Below are positions 1-9,204 of a stretch of DNA of 64,000 nt, piece by piece. The stretch's first letter is position 1. Each line of letters opens with the position of its first letter. Source of the stretch: Acidimicrobiia bacterium (GTDB lineage: Bacteria; Actinomycetota; Acidimicrobiia; Spongiisociales; ZC4RG35); assembly GCA_028285585.1 (NCBI GenBank), contig JANQOU010000003.1, forward strand, positions 1 through 64,000, given 5' to 3'. The translations under genes were made by a program, and so were the position numbers. The notes below the pieces were generated by a model. That model saw only the letters and a program-made list of their open reading frames with translations. It was not told the origin of the DNA and searched no databases.

Positions 1-22
1 GAACCAGCCCCCTAACCCCCCC

Positions 23-77
23 CCCCCCCCCATCTTGCAACCTCAGGTAATGCCTGAGGTTGCAAGATGGGGGGGGG
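23..77. repeat. Perfect long hairpin (25-bp arms, 5-nt loop TAATG) directly abutting the stop codon of the minus-strand CDS at 78; left arm extends into a C16 tract
   Basis: CCCCCCCCCATCTTGCAACCTCAGG / TAATG / CCTGAGGTTGCAAGATGGGGGGGGG read directly; possible terminator-like or dispersed repeat element. Confidence 0.85.
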
Positions 78-2321
78 TTATTCGACGGTGACTGGTTCGA
101 GGCGGGCGGGCACAGATTTGTGCCACGGCGTCCCGGCGAAATCGTCGCGGTCCTCGATTGAGGTGAGCTCGTTGGTCGAGGTGCCGGTGAGCCGGCGGTC
201 TCCGTCGCCGTCCGGGTAGTCGACACCGTGACCATTGGGGAGGGAGATGTGGCCGTCGAGCATGGTCTCGCTGACTTCCACCACGACCTCAACCTTCCCG
301 GCCTTGGTGGTCACCAGCCCGAGCTGGCCGTCTCTCAACCCGAGCCGCCCGGCGTCTCCGGGGCTCACTCTCAGCGCTCCCTCGGCATCCTTCTTCCGCC
401 ACTCCGGGTCGCGGAAGATGGTGTTGGCCGTGAATGAGCGCCGCTCTCCCGCCGACAGAGCAAGCGGGTAGTCAGGATCAGGCTGAGGTGCCCCGGCTTC
501 GATCAAAGCAGCCAGCTCGTCGAGCATCTCAGGAACCAGCAGGTTGATGTTGCCGTCCTGGGTGCGAACCCGGCCCCAGCTTGCCGACGCCTCCTCCGAC
601 GTGAAGACAACTGGCCCCGAAAGGATGGCCTCGAAAAGCTTCTCCCCGTCGTCGTGACCCGCCTTTTGCACTGCTCCCGGATTCGACATGGCCAGTCGAT
701 GGGCAGCTCCCCAGAGCACCGCTGCCGACTCCATGCCCTGTGGCATCTTGCGGCCAAGGGTCCGATACAGAGCCACTGGTGACATGCCGGCGAAGTCGGG
801 GCTGGAGTTGACCATCGAGAGGAAGTTCATCCCGAACTCCTCGCCGCTCTCGTTGAGCGACTCGTTCAGGGAGCCGATGGCGTCACCATCGAGAAGACCC
901 ATCGCTTCCAAGAGTCGGGCATGAATCTCGGGCTCAGCCAAGACTCCGTCCGGTGGGTCGAGGACGGGAGGCCGCAGGTAGAAGACGTTGTCCGGGAACT
1001 CGAAAGTGAACGTCGTCGCCTCTGCTTTCTCATATTGGGTTGAGGTGGGGAGGACGTAGTCGGCATGCCGCGCCGTCTCCGTCATGGCGATGTCGACGAC
1101 CACAACCAGGTCGAGTTGATCGAGGGCCTGCCGCCAGGAAGCGCTGTCTGGCATGGAGTGGGCCGGGTTTGCCGACTCGATGAGCATGGCGCGGTATCGA
1201 TCCGGGTGGTCGGTGAGGATTTCTTCGGTGATGGTCGCTGCCGGCACTAGCCCGGAGATGATCCGCTCGCCTGCAACTGGTGTGCGCATCTCCCTCTTGG
1301 CCAGTCCCGTCGCCGTCAGCGGTATCAAGGCAGTAGGGATGTTCTGAGCGCCGCTCTTGGCGAAGTTCCCGGTGAGAACCCAGATCAACTTCTCGAGGAA
1401 GCTGCTGAGAGTCGAATGGCGGTTCATCTGCACCCCGAGGTCTTCGAAGACGGCAACCGACTCGGATCCGGCGATGACTCTGGTCGCCTCGCGAGCTTCG
1501 GCCTCGGCGACTCCGGAGCCCTGAAGCATCTCTTCGACATCGACACCCGCGAGATGGGGGATGAGCTCGAGCCAGCCGGTGGTGTGCCCGGCGATGAAGT
1601 CGTGGTCGACCAGATTCTCCTCGATCAGGATCGCAGCCATCGCTGCCAGCAGGTAGGCGTCGGTTCCTGGACGGGGCCGCAGGTGGATGTCGGCCAACTC
1701 GGCGGTCTTCGTGAGTCGCGGGTCGATGACGATCATCTTCCGGTCGGGGTCTGCGGCGATCGCCTTCAGGGTCCGTCGCGCCTCTGGGATTCCGTGTGAT
1801 TGCCACGGGTTCTTGCCGATGAAGACTGCCGTCTCGCAATGCTCGAAGTCGCCGCGCACGTAGTTGCCGAACATGACGCTGTTGACCCAGATCTCGCCGG
1901 TCTTCTCCTGAGCCAGAGCGTTGGACCGGTAGCGGATGCCGAGGGCACGCCGGGTGGCCGAGGCGTAAATGCCTGGGAGGTGATTCCCCTGGCCGCCGCC
2001 TCCGAAGTAGAAGATCTTGTCGCCACCGTGGTCATCGCGGATGTCGGTGAGGCGCGCAGCTATCTCGCCGATTGCTGTGTCCCAGTCGACCTCCTCGAAG
2101 GTGCCATCGGGTCGGCGTCGAAGCGGGCTGGTGATGCGGTCGCGGCTGTTCTGATAGTGGTCGAGGCGAAGTGCCTTCTCGCAGGTGTATCCCTTGGAGC
2201 CGGGGTGAGCCTTGTCCCCGCGTATTCGCTCGAATGTCCGACCGTCCTCGCCGCCGATCTTGATCTCTATCCCACAGTTCGATTCGCAAAGGATGCAAGC
2301 GGACCGGTGCCATTCACTCAC
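78..2321 (-). CDS. Molybdopterin-dependent oxidoreductase (formate dehydrogenase/nitrate reductase-like catalytic subunit)
   Basis: N-terminal 4Fe-4S pattern CILCESNC...GYTCEKALR, molybdopterin oxidoreductase core and C-terminal molydopterin dinucleotide-binding-like region (LPNGHGVDYP). Confidence 0.85.
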   Translation of the reverse strand: MSEWHRSACILCESNCGIEIKIGGEDGRTFERIRGDKAHPGSKGYTCEKALRLDHYQNSRDRITSPLRRRPDGTFEEVDWDTAIGEIAARLTDIRDDHGGDKIFYFGGGGQGNHLPGIYASATRRALGIRYRSNALAQEKTGEIWVNSVMFGNYVRGDFEHCETAVFIGKNPWQSHGIPEARRTLKAIAADPDRKMIVIDPRLTKTAELADIHLRPRPGTDAYLLAAMAAILIEENLVDHDFIAGHTTGWLELIPHLAGVDVEEMLQGSGVAEAEAREATRVIAGSESVAVFEDLGVQMNRHSTLSSFLEKLIWVLTGNFAKSGAQNIPTALIPLTATGLAKREMRTPVAGERIISGLVPAATITEEILTDHPDRYRAMLIESANPAHSMPDSASWRQALDQLDLVVVVDIAMTETARHADYVLPTSTQYEKAEATTFTFEFPDNVFYLRPPVLDPPDGVLAEPEIHARLLEAMGLLDGDAIGSLNESLNESGEEFGMNFLSMVNSSPDFAGMSPVALYRTLGRKMPQGMESAAVLWGAAHRLAMSNPGAVQKAGHDDGEKLFEAILSGPVVFTSEEASASWGRVRTQDGNINLLVPEMLDELAALIEAGAPQPDPDYPLALSAGERRSFTANTIFRDPEWRKKDAEGALRVSPGDAGRLGLRDGQLGLVTTKAGKVEVVVEVSETMLDGHISLPNGHGVDYPDGDGDRRLTGTSTNELTSIEDRDDFAGTPWHKSVPARLEPVTVE

Positions 2322-2369
2322 GAGCTACCACCTTCGTCGCTACGGCTGTGAAGAGTAGTGCCCATAGAC

Positions 2370-2390
2370 GTTGCAACCTCAGGGTGCAAC
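2370..2390. repeat. Imperfect hairpin sharing 13-mer TTGCAACCTCAGG with the element at 23..77
   Basis: GTTGCAACCTCAGGGTGCAAC; 13-mer identical to positions 36..48 region of first hairpin arm. Confidence 0.7.
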
Positions 2391-2402
2391 CGTGAGAAAG
2401 CG

Positions 2403-3548
2403 TCAGCCGAGCACCTCTGCGTAGCTTGCTTCCAGCTCACAGACCATCTTCTCGATGGTGAAGGTCAGTCTGGCTCTTGCCGCGAGTCGCTTTGACCACT
2501 CGGCCCTGGCGGCGGGGTCTTCGAGCAGCTTTCGAGCGCGATCAACCAGGCGATTCACGTCTCCTCTCGGCGTGACCAAAAGATCCGCGTCTTCGCCGAG
2601 CGCTTCTCGCACCCCTCCCACGTCTGTTGAGATACAGGGAATGCCCATGGCCATGGCCTCGACCAGGGCGATGGGGAAACCTTCGAACTCTGAGGTCATT
2701 AAGAAGACGTTGAAGAGTGCCAGGAACTCGTAGGGCTCAGGCTGAAAACCCACAAACCTCACGTTTTTGGTGATGCCCAGCTGTTTGGCATGTGACTCCA
2801 ACAGGCTTTGATAGCCCGGCTCCTTTTCCCTGCCCACCAGCACGAAGGTGGTCTCAGGGTTCGTTTCGAGAACTTGGCGTGCCGTGTCCAGCCAGGTGAT
2901 GAGGCCCTTTTGCGGGCGAAGGTGCGCCACGTTGCCCACGACGAGGTGGCTGTCCGGGATCTCTAACCGAGATCGCACTCCACTGATCGAGTGGTGGTCT
3001 ACACCGGAGAAGATCTTGTCGTCGGTCCCTCCATAGATCACCTGGCTGCGCCGAGGGCGGGGCCACCCGCTGTGCACGGCCTCGTCAACCACTCGGGAGA
3101 CGGAGATCACGAGGTCACATCTTCGGTAGGTGAGCCTGTTGGCAGCCCGGGTCACCCATCTCCTCGAGCCGGGCAAGCTGTGCTCGGTGTGGATCAGAGC
3201 CCTTGTCGATCGAGGTGCAAGGATCCTCGCCAAGGCCGACGGAAAGGGTGAGTGTGTGTGGATCAGGTCATACTGATTCCTAGTCAAGAGCCCTGTGAGG
3301 CGTCGAGCGGCTTTGGGAGTCCAGTCGCTACGGACATCCAGGCAGTGCACTGGGATTCCGGCTTCCTGGAACGCTCCAACCACGTCGTTCTTCCAGGGTG
3401 TGAAATAGCAGACTTCATAGTCGTACGAAGCCCTGCTCAGGTGTGGCACCGACTGCGACAGAAGCCGCTCGACGCCACCCAGCCCGAGTCCCTTCACGAG
3501 TAACAGGATCTTAGGGCGTGTCGCATTTTCCTTGCCGGCGTTGCTCAC
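2403..3548 (-). CDS. Glycosyltransferase, GT4-type (GT-B)
   Basis: N-term KGLGLGGVERLL; C-term FLMTSEFEGFPIALVEAMAMGIPCISTDVGGVREAL. Confidence 0.9.
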   Translation of the reverse strand: MSNAGKENATRPKILLLVKGLGLGGVERLLSQSVPHLSRASYDYEVCYFTPWKNDVVGAFQEAGIPVHCLDVRSDWTPKAARRLTGLLTRNQYDLIHTHSPFPSALARILAPRSTRALIHTEHSLPGSRRWVTRAANRLTYRRCDLVISVSRVVDEAVHSGWPRPRRSQVIYGGTDDKIFSGVDHHSISGVRSRLEIPDSHLVVGNVAHLRPQKGLITWLDTARQVLETNPETTFVLVGREKEPGYQSLLESHAKQLGITKNVRFVGFQPEPYEFLALFNVFLMTSEFEGFPIALVEAMAMGIPCISTDVGGVREALGEDADLLVTPRGDVNRLVDRARKLLEDPAARAEWSKRLAARARLTFTIEKMVCELEASYAEVLG

Positions 3549-3552
3549 CGCC

Positions 3553-4302
3553 TCACCGACCCAGCCGTTTACGTAATTCCCAGAACGACCTGTTTCTCTG
3601 TGCCATGTCGAACCATCTCGAAGTCTTGGCCGCGAACAGCCGGGGGGTGATGTGGCTGTAGATGCCGACTCGATGCAGAGTGTGCCGTGTCTCCGTGATG
3701 TGACGGTTGGGTGTCACCACCGCCGCCGAGTATCCGGCTTTGTCCACCAGACGGAGCGTTGTCTCGTCGAAGTCACCGGCCGGGTAACAAAAGGTTGTGA
3801 TCTCGACGCCGAGGTGCTTCTCTAGATTGTCTTTCGATCGGCTTATCTGGCCGTACGCTGCCGACTCGTCGAGTTGCGAGAGCATCGGGTGGGTGAGGGT
3901 GTGGGATCCATATGTGAACACCCCGGCCTCCATCCCCGCATGGAGCTGATTCGTAGTCATGTGGAGATCCAGCTCGTCAAATCCCCCTGGACCGGTTTCC
4001 AGCCAAGGAAAGGGCTGGTCGCTGTCGATCATGGAGCTGACCAGATAGACCGTGGCTTGCAGCCCGAGATCCTTCAGAATCGGGAGAGCATGGGAATGGT
4101 TGTCTTGGTAGCCGTCGTCAAAGGTGATAGCGAAGGAGCGATCGCTCACGTGGTCGAGGCCATCGGCTACGGCGTCCTCGAGAACGATGTTTGCCCAACC
4201 CCTGTCGAGCAGCGTTTCCAGATGAGAGCGCAGGGTCTCCGGAGAAACGGATAATCCGTCGCGCACTTCCGGGTTCACGCGGTGGTAGGCGAGTATCAGC
4301 AT
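3553..4302 (-). CDS. Polysaccharide deacetylase family protein (start moved to MLILAYHRV)
   Basis: LAYHRVNPEV, FAITFDDGYQDN, SHTLTHPML, FCYPAGDFD NodB motifs; ORF-track start at 4443 would overlap the divergent CDS. Confidence 0.85.
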   Translation of the reverse strand: MLILAYHRVNPEVRDGLSVSPETLRSHLETLLDRGWANIVLEDAVADGLDHVSDRSFAITFDDGYQDNHSHALPILKDLGLQATVYLVSSMIDSDQPFPWLETGPGGFDELDLHMTTNQLHAGMEAGVFTYGSHTLTHPMLSQLDESAAYGQISRSKDNLEKHLGVEITTFCYPAGDFDETTLRLVDKAGYSAAVVTPNRHITETRHTLHRVGIYSHITPRLFAAKTSRWFDMAQRNRSFWELRKRLGR

Positions 4303-4372
4303 GACTTCACGGCAACACGTTGCCAGGTTTGGTTCATTGGTTGGGTAGTCATTCCATACAATCGCCCGGCTC

Positions 4373-5293
4373 ATGGCAAGTCTGCTCGACATCGCACGCT
4401 CCGACTTCTTCGTTTGGGGCTTGGTCTTCGGCTTGGCGGGCATGGTTCTCGTCCGGGGTGTGTCCGATTCATCAAGAGTGCGGTCGCCGGCTCTGCTGCC
4501 TTACGGCGGTGTGGCGATCGCAGGCTTGTGGATAATCGCGGTGGCCATCGCTGACGGGGAGGTCGATCGGCTCGTCCCCATTGGGCTCGGGCTCCTCGCG
4601 ACTCTTCCACCGTTGGCCGGAAAGGTGTTTACCTCTCCTGTGGCGAAAGCTGTTGCTGCCGTGCCGGGAGCGGTCACATTGGCCATGGCCGCCCCTCAAG
4701 AGCCCGGGTGGGTGACGTTGGCTGTGACGTTGCCCATTCCCCTCGCCGGGCTGTTGATCACGGACTTTGAGACGCGGCACAGAAATCGGGGGCTTGGGAT
4801 GGTGTTCTTCGCCGGGGCGGTGGCGGGCTCGTTTCTTTCTGTTCCCGACACCGAGCTCATCCGCACGCTGCTCGCGGTTGTGATTCCGGTCACGTTCTTG
4901 TCTTGGCCGACGCCCCGGATCTCGCTCGGTGTGGCCGGCTCCTACTGTGCCGTTGGTGCCTTGGCTGTGGCGACAACGACGGGTGGGGTGGCCAGGCCCA
5001 GCTCGATCATCGCAGCTCTCATGTGTCTGGGATTCTTGGTTATCGAACCGGTTGCAGTCAAGATCAGCCTGAGGCTGAGTCGGGTTATGACCTCGCCGGC
5101 GGCAACGAGTGTCATGGCGGCTATGGGCATCGTCGCCCAAGCTGGTTTCGTGCTTGTGGTGTCCCGCCTGGCCGCCCCACACAGTGACATCCACTCCACT
5201 TTGGAGGTGATCTTCTATGCGGTTATCGGTGCCGTCGTGGCGTTGTGGGTCCTGGTCTGGCTTGCCGGTCCCTCGTCCGATCCCACCAGGTAG
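4373..5293 (+). CDS. Polytopic membrane protein of unknown function
   Basis: 306 aa, multiple hydrophobic segments; no family recognised. Confidence 0.7.
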   Translation: MASLLDIARSDFFVWGLVFGLAGMVLVRGVSDSSRVRSPALLPYGGVAIAGLWIIAVAIADGEVDRLVPIGLGLLATLPPLAGKVFTSPVAKAVAAVPGAVTLAMAAPQEPGWVTLAVTLPIPLAGLLITDFETRHRNRGLGMVFFAGAVAGSFLSVPDTELIRTLLAVVIPVTFLSWPTPRISLGVAGSYCAVGALAVATTTGGVARPSSIIAALMCLGFLVIEPVAVKISLRLSRVMTSPAATSVMAAMGIVAQAGFVLVVSRLAAPHSDIHSTLEVIFYAVIGAVVALWVLVWLAGPSSDPTR

Positions 5294-5361
5294 TGATCAT
5301 TCCATCGCCTCACTGGCGCAGGACGCCGGCGATAGGCTCAGAGCGCTCTTGGGGGTAACGC

Positions 5362-6453
5362 ATGACCGATGACAACCTGAAACCCGTTCTTCACCTGGTC
5401 AGCTACGACGTGGCCCGGGGCGCGGAGGTCTATGCAAGAGCGTTGGTGGACGCGCTCAATCTTGCTGGAAGGGATGCCAATCGGTTGGTGACACTGTTTC
5501 GTGGCGAGGGCTCGCAGCTTGCACCCGATCACGCCCTCGATGTGCCTCGTGGACCTCTTCGGAGAGTCGGCTTCGACCCGAGGGTTGTGACGCGACTTCG
5601 TAGGCTGAAACGGCGAGTCGATCCAAAGCTCGTGGTGGCGCATGGCGGTGAGCCGGCCAAATATGCCTCCTTTCTCGGATCCCGTCCGCCATATGCCTAT
5701 CTGAGCATTGGGTCCAGTCATCCGCTGCTCGAGAGTCCGATTCGACGCATGATGAGGAAGCGTTATCTAGCGCGCGCCAAAGCCGTTGTGGCCGTGTCCA
5801 GTCAGCTCGCCGCGGAGATTGCTGCCGAGAGTTCAGGGTGGGCAGGTCGGGTCACCGTTATACCGAACGGTCGGGATCCCGTCGTCTACAGACCGTCCCA
5901 AGGCCCCGAGGTGAACCCGCCCAGGATCTTGTTCATCGGCCATCTCGACGAGCAGAAGCGGCCCGACTTGTTTGTAGCCGCCATGGAATCGCTCATCCGG
6001 GCCGGAGTCGAGTTTCAGGCCGCCATCATCGGGTCCGGGCCACTAGAAGCTCATGTGGCGCAGCTTGCCGCGCCGCTGGGAATCGAGGTCATGGGGGCGA
6101 GGGATGATGTCCCTGAGCAGTTGGCTCGGTCCAGCCTCGTTGTTGCCACCAGTCGGCCACCGGAAGGAATGCCTGGTGTCCTGATCGAAGCCGGCATGGC
6201 AGGGCTGCCTGTGGTGACGACGACGGTTCCCGGGGCGACAGATGTCGTGGTTGACGGCGAGACTGGTGTCGTGATGCCTGTTGACAGCTCAGCGGACCAG
6301 ATCGGGTCCGCGGTCGTGGTGTTGCTCGACGATGCCGACAAGATGGCCGCCATGGGGGAGGCGGCTCGTGAGCGGTGTGTCGGGCTTTTCTCTCTGTCGT
6401 CGGCAGTGGGCAGATGGGAGAGCCTTTTTGGTGAGATCGATGCCGGACGCTGA
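5362..6453 (+). CDS. Glycosyltransferase, GT4-type
   Basis: ILFIGHLDEQKRPDLFVAAM, VVATSRPPEGMPGVLIEAGMAGLPVVTTTVPGATDVV. Confidence 0.9.
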   Translation: MTDDNLKPVLHLVSYDVARGAEVYARALVDALNLAGRDANRLVTLFRGEGSQLAPDHALDVPRGPLRRVGFDPRVVTRLRRLKRRVDPKLVVAHGGEPAKYASFLGSRPPYAYLSIGSSHPLLESPIRRMMRKRYLARAKAVVAVSSQLAAEIAAESSGWAGRVTVIPNGRDPVVYRPSQGPEVNPPRILFIGHLDEQKRPDLFVAAMESLIRAGVEFQAAIIGSGPLEAHVAQLAAPLGIEVMGARDDVPEQLARSSLVVATSRPPEGMPGVLIEAGMAGLPVVTTTVPGATDVVVDGETGVVMPVDSSADQIGSAVVVLLDDADKMAAMGEAARERCVGLFSLSSAVGRWESLFGEIDAGR

Positions 6454-8254
6454 TCGCGCGGCGGGCCCTGCTCCGGCCTTACTGAAGGTCGCTCATCTCA
6501 CCACGGTCGATTTGAGTCTTCGCTACCTGGTCTGGCCGCAGCTTCTCGAGATGGTGAATGCCGGTGGAGAGTCGATTGGCATCAGCTCTCCGGGTCCCTG
6601 GGTCGACGACTTGAGCGACGCCGGTGTCCGGCACATCGCCTTGGAGTCGTCGACTCGCGGGTTCAGCCTCCTGGCCGACTTCAGGGCGATGACTCAACTT
6701 TGGAGTGTTCTTCGCCGCGAGGATTTCACCATCTTGCACACCCACAATCCCAAGCCAGGCGTGTACGGAAGGATCCTGGGACGCATGGCCCGAGTCCCAG
6801 TGGTCGTCAACACGGTCCATGGCTTTTATGCCACTTCGGACGACTCTTGGCCAAAGCGAGCGGTTGTGTACTCACTCGAATGGCTCGCTGCGCGGTTCTC
6901 GGATGCTGAGTTGCATCAAAACCCGGAAGATCTCGAGTTGGCCACCCGCCTGCGGCTTGTTGCGAAGCAGAAGATCCGGCTTCTTGGCAACGGAGTTGAT
7001 CTGAGCAGATTCGATGCCAGTGGGGTGGATACCGCGGCGCGGAGCCGTATTCGCCACGAGCTCGGGGCATACGATTCGGACATCGTCGTCGGGACGGTGG
7101 GCAGGCTGGTCGCAGAGAAGGGGTATCTGGAGTTGTTCGAGACGGCTCGGCGGCTTGGCAAGGGCTATGTCTTCGTTGGCGTGGGCCCGACAGACCTCGA
7201 CAAGTCGGACGCCATCACGCCGGGCGATGTCGATACGGCCAGTAGCGCCGGGTTCCGGCTGCTCGGGATGCGCACCGACATGCCCGAGCTGTATTCGGCA
7301 ATGGACGTGTTTGTCTTGGCTTCTCATCGTGAGGGGTTCCCACGTGCTGCAATGGAGGCGGCCGCCATGGGTCTTCCAGTCGTCGCCACCGATATCAGGG
7401 GCTGCCGTCAAGTCGTTGAAGATGGAGTGAATGGCTTGCTGGTCCCGGTAGAGAACCCGGCTCGACTGGCACACGCCATCGCCCGGATCGGGGACGATGA
7501 TGCTCTGCGAGAGAAGATGGGGGTGGCGAGCAAACTTGCCGCCGCTGAGCGTTTCGATGAGCGGAAAGTGGTCGACATCGTGATGGACACCTACCGCCAA
7601 GCTCTCGCCGACAAAAATCTCGCCCACATGATCCCTGAGGGGATGATCGGAGGCCCTCCGGGATCGGAGCCGCGTAGAGCTGTTGTCGATGACGCAGGTC
7701 AGGTGGCGAATCTCCACGTTGACACGATCACCACAGGGTTTTTAAACCGGCTGGGTCGGCGTTTCATGCGTGTCCTGTACAGGGGTCTGATCTCATGGCC
7801 TCGGACACATGCATACGTCTTCGACGATGAGGGTGGTGTTGTCGGGTTCGTCGTCGGTGTCGAGAACGTCGGTGACTTCTACAAGTGGTTCCTCAAGAGA
7901 CACTGGTTCGCAGCGGGTATCTCAGCTCTTCCCTCCATCCTCAACCCGCGCAACATCCTCAGAGCGATCGAGTCCTTGCGGTATGGGGGAGATGGCGACG
8001 GTGGTGAGGTGCCTGCTGAGGTGCTTTCGCTCGGCGTCGCTCCACGAGCGAGAAGGAAGGGGCTCTCGACGAAGCTCCTGGAGGCGTCACTCGGATCCAT
8101 TGCGGTCGCAGGCCAGGATGTGGTGCAGGTTGTCGTCGGTTCGGAGAATGTCTCTGCGATCCGCGCCTACGAGCATGCCGGGTTCGTCAAGACGACGACT
8201 ATCGAAGTGCACAGGGGTGAGGTTTCGGAGGTGTTGGTTTGGCATCAGTGCTGA
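6440..8254 (+). CDS. Bifunctional protein: GT4-type glycosyltransferase fused to C-terminal GNAT-like acetyltransferase domain
   Basis: GT: HTHNPKPGVYGRILGRMARVPVVVNTVHGFYA, FVLASHREGFPRAAMEAAAMGLPVVATDIRGCRQVV; GNAT: VLSLGVAPRARRKGLSTKLLEASL...VGSENVSAIRAYEHAGFVK; ATG overlaps upstream stop by 14 nt. Confidence 0.85.
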   Translation: MPDADRAAGPAPALLKVAHLTTVDLSLRYLVWPQLLEMVNAGGESIGISSPGPWVDDLSDAGVRHIALESSTRGFSLLADFRAMTQLWSVLRREDFTILHTHNPKPGVYGRILGRMARVPVVVNTVHGFYATSDDSWPKRAVVYSLEWLAARFSDAELHQNPEDLELATRLRLVAKQKIRLLGNGVDLSRFDASGVDTAARSRIRHELGAYDSDIVVGTVGRLVAEKGYLELFETARRLGKGYVFVGVGPTDLDKSDAITPGDVDTASSAGFRLLGMRTDMPELYSAMDVFVLASHREGFPRAAMEAAAMGLPVVATDIRGCRQVVEDGVNGLLVPVENPARLAHAIARIGDDDALREKMGVASKLAAAERFDERKVVDIVMDTYRQALADKNLAHMIPEGMIGGPPGSEPRRAVVDDAGQVANLHVDTITTGFLNRLGRRFMRVLYRGLISWPRTHAYVFDDEGGVVGFVVGVENVGDFYKWFLKRHWFAAGISALPSILNPRNILRAIESLRYGGDGDGGEVPAEVLSLGVAPRARRKGLSTKLLEASLGSIAVAGQDVVQVVVGSENVSAIRAYEHAGFVKTTTIEVHRGEVSEVLVWHQC

Positions 8255-9192
8255 TCGCATTCACCCTCTGCCTGGGTTGGTGCGTCGTGGCGGTTCGCAT
8301 CGGCCCCAGGTTGGGGTTCGTGGATGTTCCCGAGCGAAGCGCCCTCACCGCGCATGAGGTGCCGGCGGTCCCCCTGGGTGGCGTCGGTGTCTTTTTGGGC
8401 GTCACTGTGGCGTTCCTCTGGGAGGGCACCCTGAGCCCAGGCTTGTTGATGGCCAGTGGGATGGTGCTTCTCTTGGGGTTGGCGGACGACCGATGGGATC
8501 TTCCGCCGGTGTCGAGATTGATCGTCGAGTTTGGTGCCGCCGTGGTCTTGGTTGTCGGGGTACCCGGGATCGATGGCCTTTCCGACCGCGTGTTTGCCAC
8601 CTTGCTTGTGGTGGTGGCCATCAATGCCGTCAACCTCTACGACGGGCTCGACGGGCTCGTCGGGTTGACCACGCTCGTGACGACGGTCGTGTTTGCGGCT
8701 CTCTTCCTGGGCCGGGGTTTGGACACTGCGGCACCTTTGATCCTCGGCGCGGCGATGATCGGCTTCCTCGTCCTGAATTGGGCCCCGGCGCGCCTGTTTC
8801 TCGGAGACGCCGGGTCTTATCTTGTTGGCCTCTATCTGGCCTATGTCATTCTCACCGCGGGCCCTTCCGGTTGGCCGGACACTCTGGTGGCCACGGCGGT
8901 TCTCGGGCTGTTCATCGTGGATTTGGTGGCTGCCGTGCTTCGTAGGCTGCGCTCTCGAACCGGCATCTTCAGCGGCGATCGCAATCATCTTTACGACCAG
9001 ATGCGGAGACGACTCGTGTCGGTGCCGAAGGTGGCCTTGCTGTCAGGCCTTGGCCAGTTGGCTTTCGGTCTGGTCTTGATAGGCGTGGACCAACTTCCGG
9101 CACCGGCGAAACTCGGATCTGTGGCAGCGTTGGCGGTTGTGATTCTCGTCGTACTGGCCCGATCCGGTTCTCTCGCCGTCGGCGAGGCGTAG
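8239..9192 (+). CDS. WecA/MraY-family undecaprenyl-phosphate sugar-1-phosphate transferase
   Basis: NAVNLYDGLDGLVGL and RLFLGDAGSYLVGLYLAYV motifs, polytopic membrane protein; TTG start. Confidence 0.85.
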   Translation: MASVLIAFTLCLGWCVVAVRIGPRLGFVDVPERSALTAHEVPAVPLGGVGVFLGVTVAFLWEGTLSPGLLMASGMVLLLGLADDRWDLPPVSRLIVEFGAAVVLVVGVPGIDGLSDRVFATLLVVVAINAVNLYDGLDGLVGLTTLVTTVVFAALFLGRGLDTAAPLILGAAMIGFLVLNWAPARLFLGDAGSYLVGLYLAYVILTAGPSGWPDTLVATAVLGLFIVDLVAAVLRRLRSRTGIFSGDRNHLYDQMRRRLVSVPKVALLSGLGQLAFGLVLIGVDQLPAPAKLGSVAALAVVILVVLARSGSLAVGEA

Positions 9193-9204
9193 CGGAGCGT
9201 TGGC

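Noticed and set aside
1030-1839. 269-aa minus-strand ORF in another frame of the molybdopterin oxidoreductase
   Set aside because: Arg/His-rich frame shadow of a high-GC gene.
4472-5194. 240-aa minus-strand ORF opposite the membrane protein
   Set aside because: His/Arg/Gln-rich antisense shadow; no motifs.
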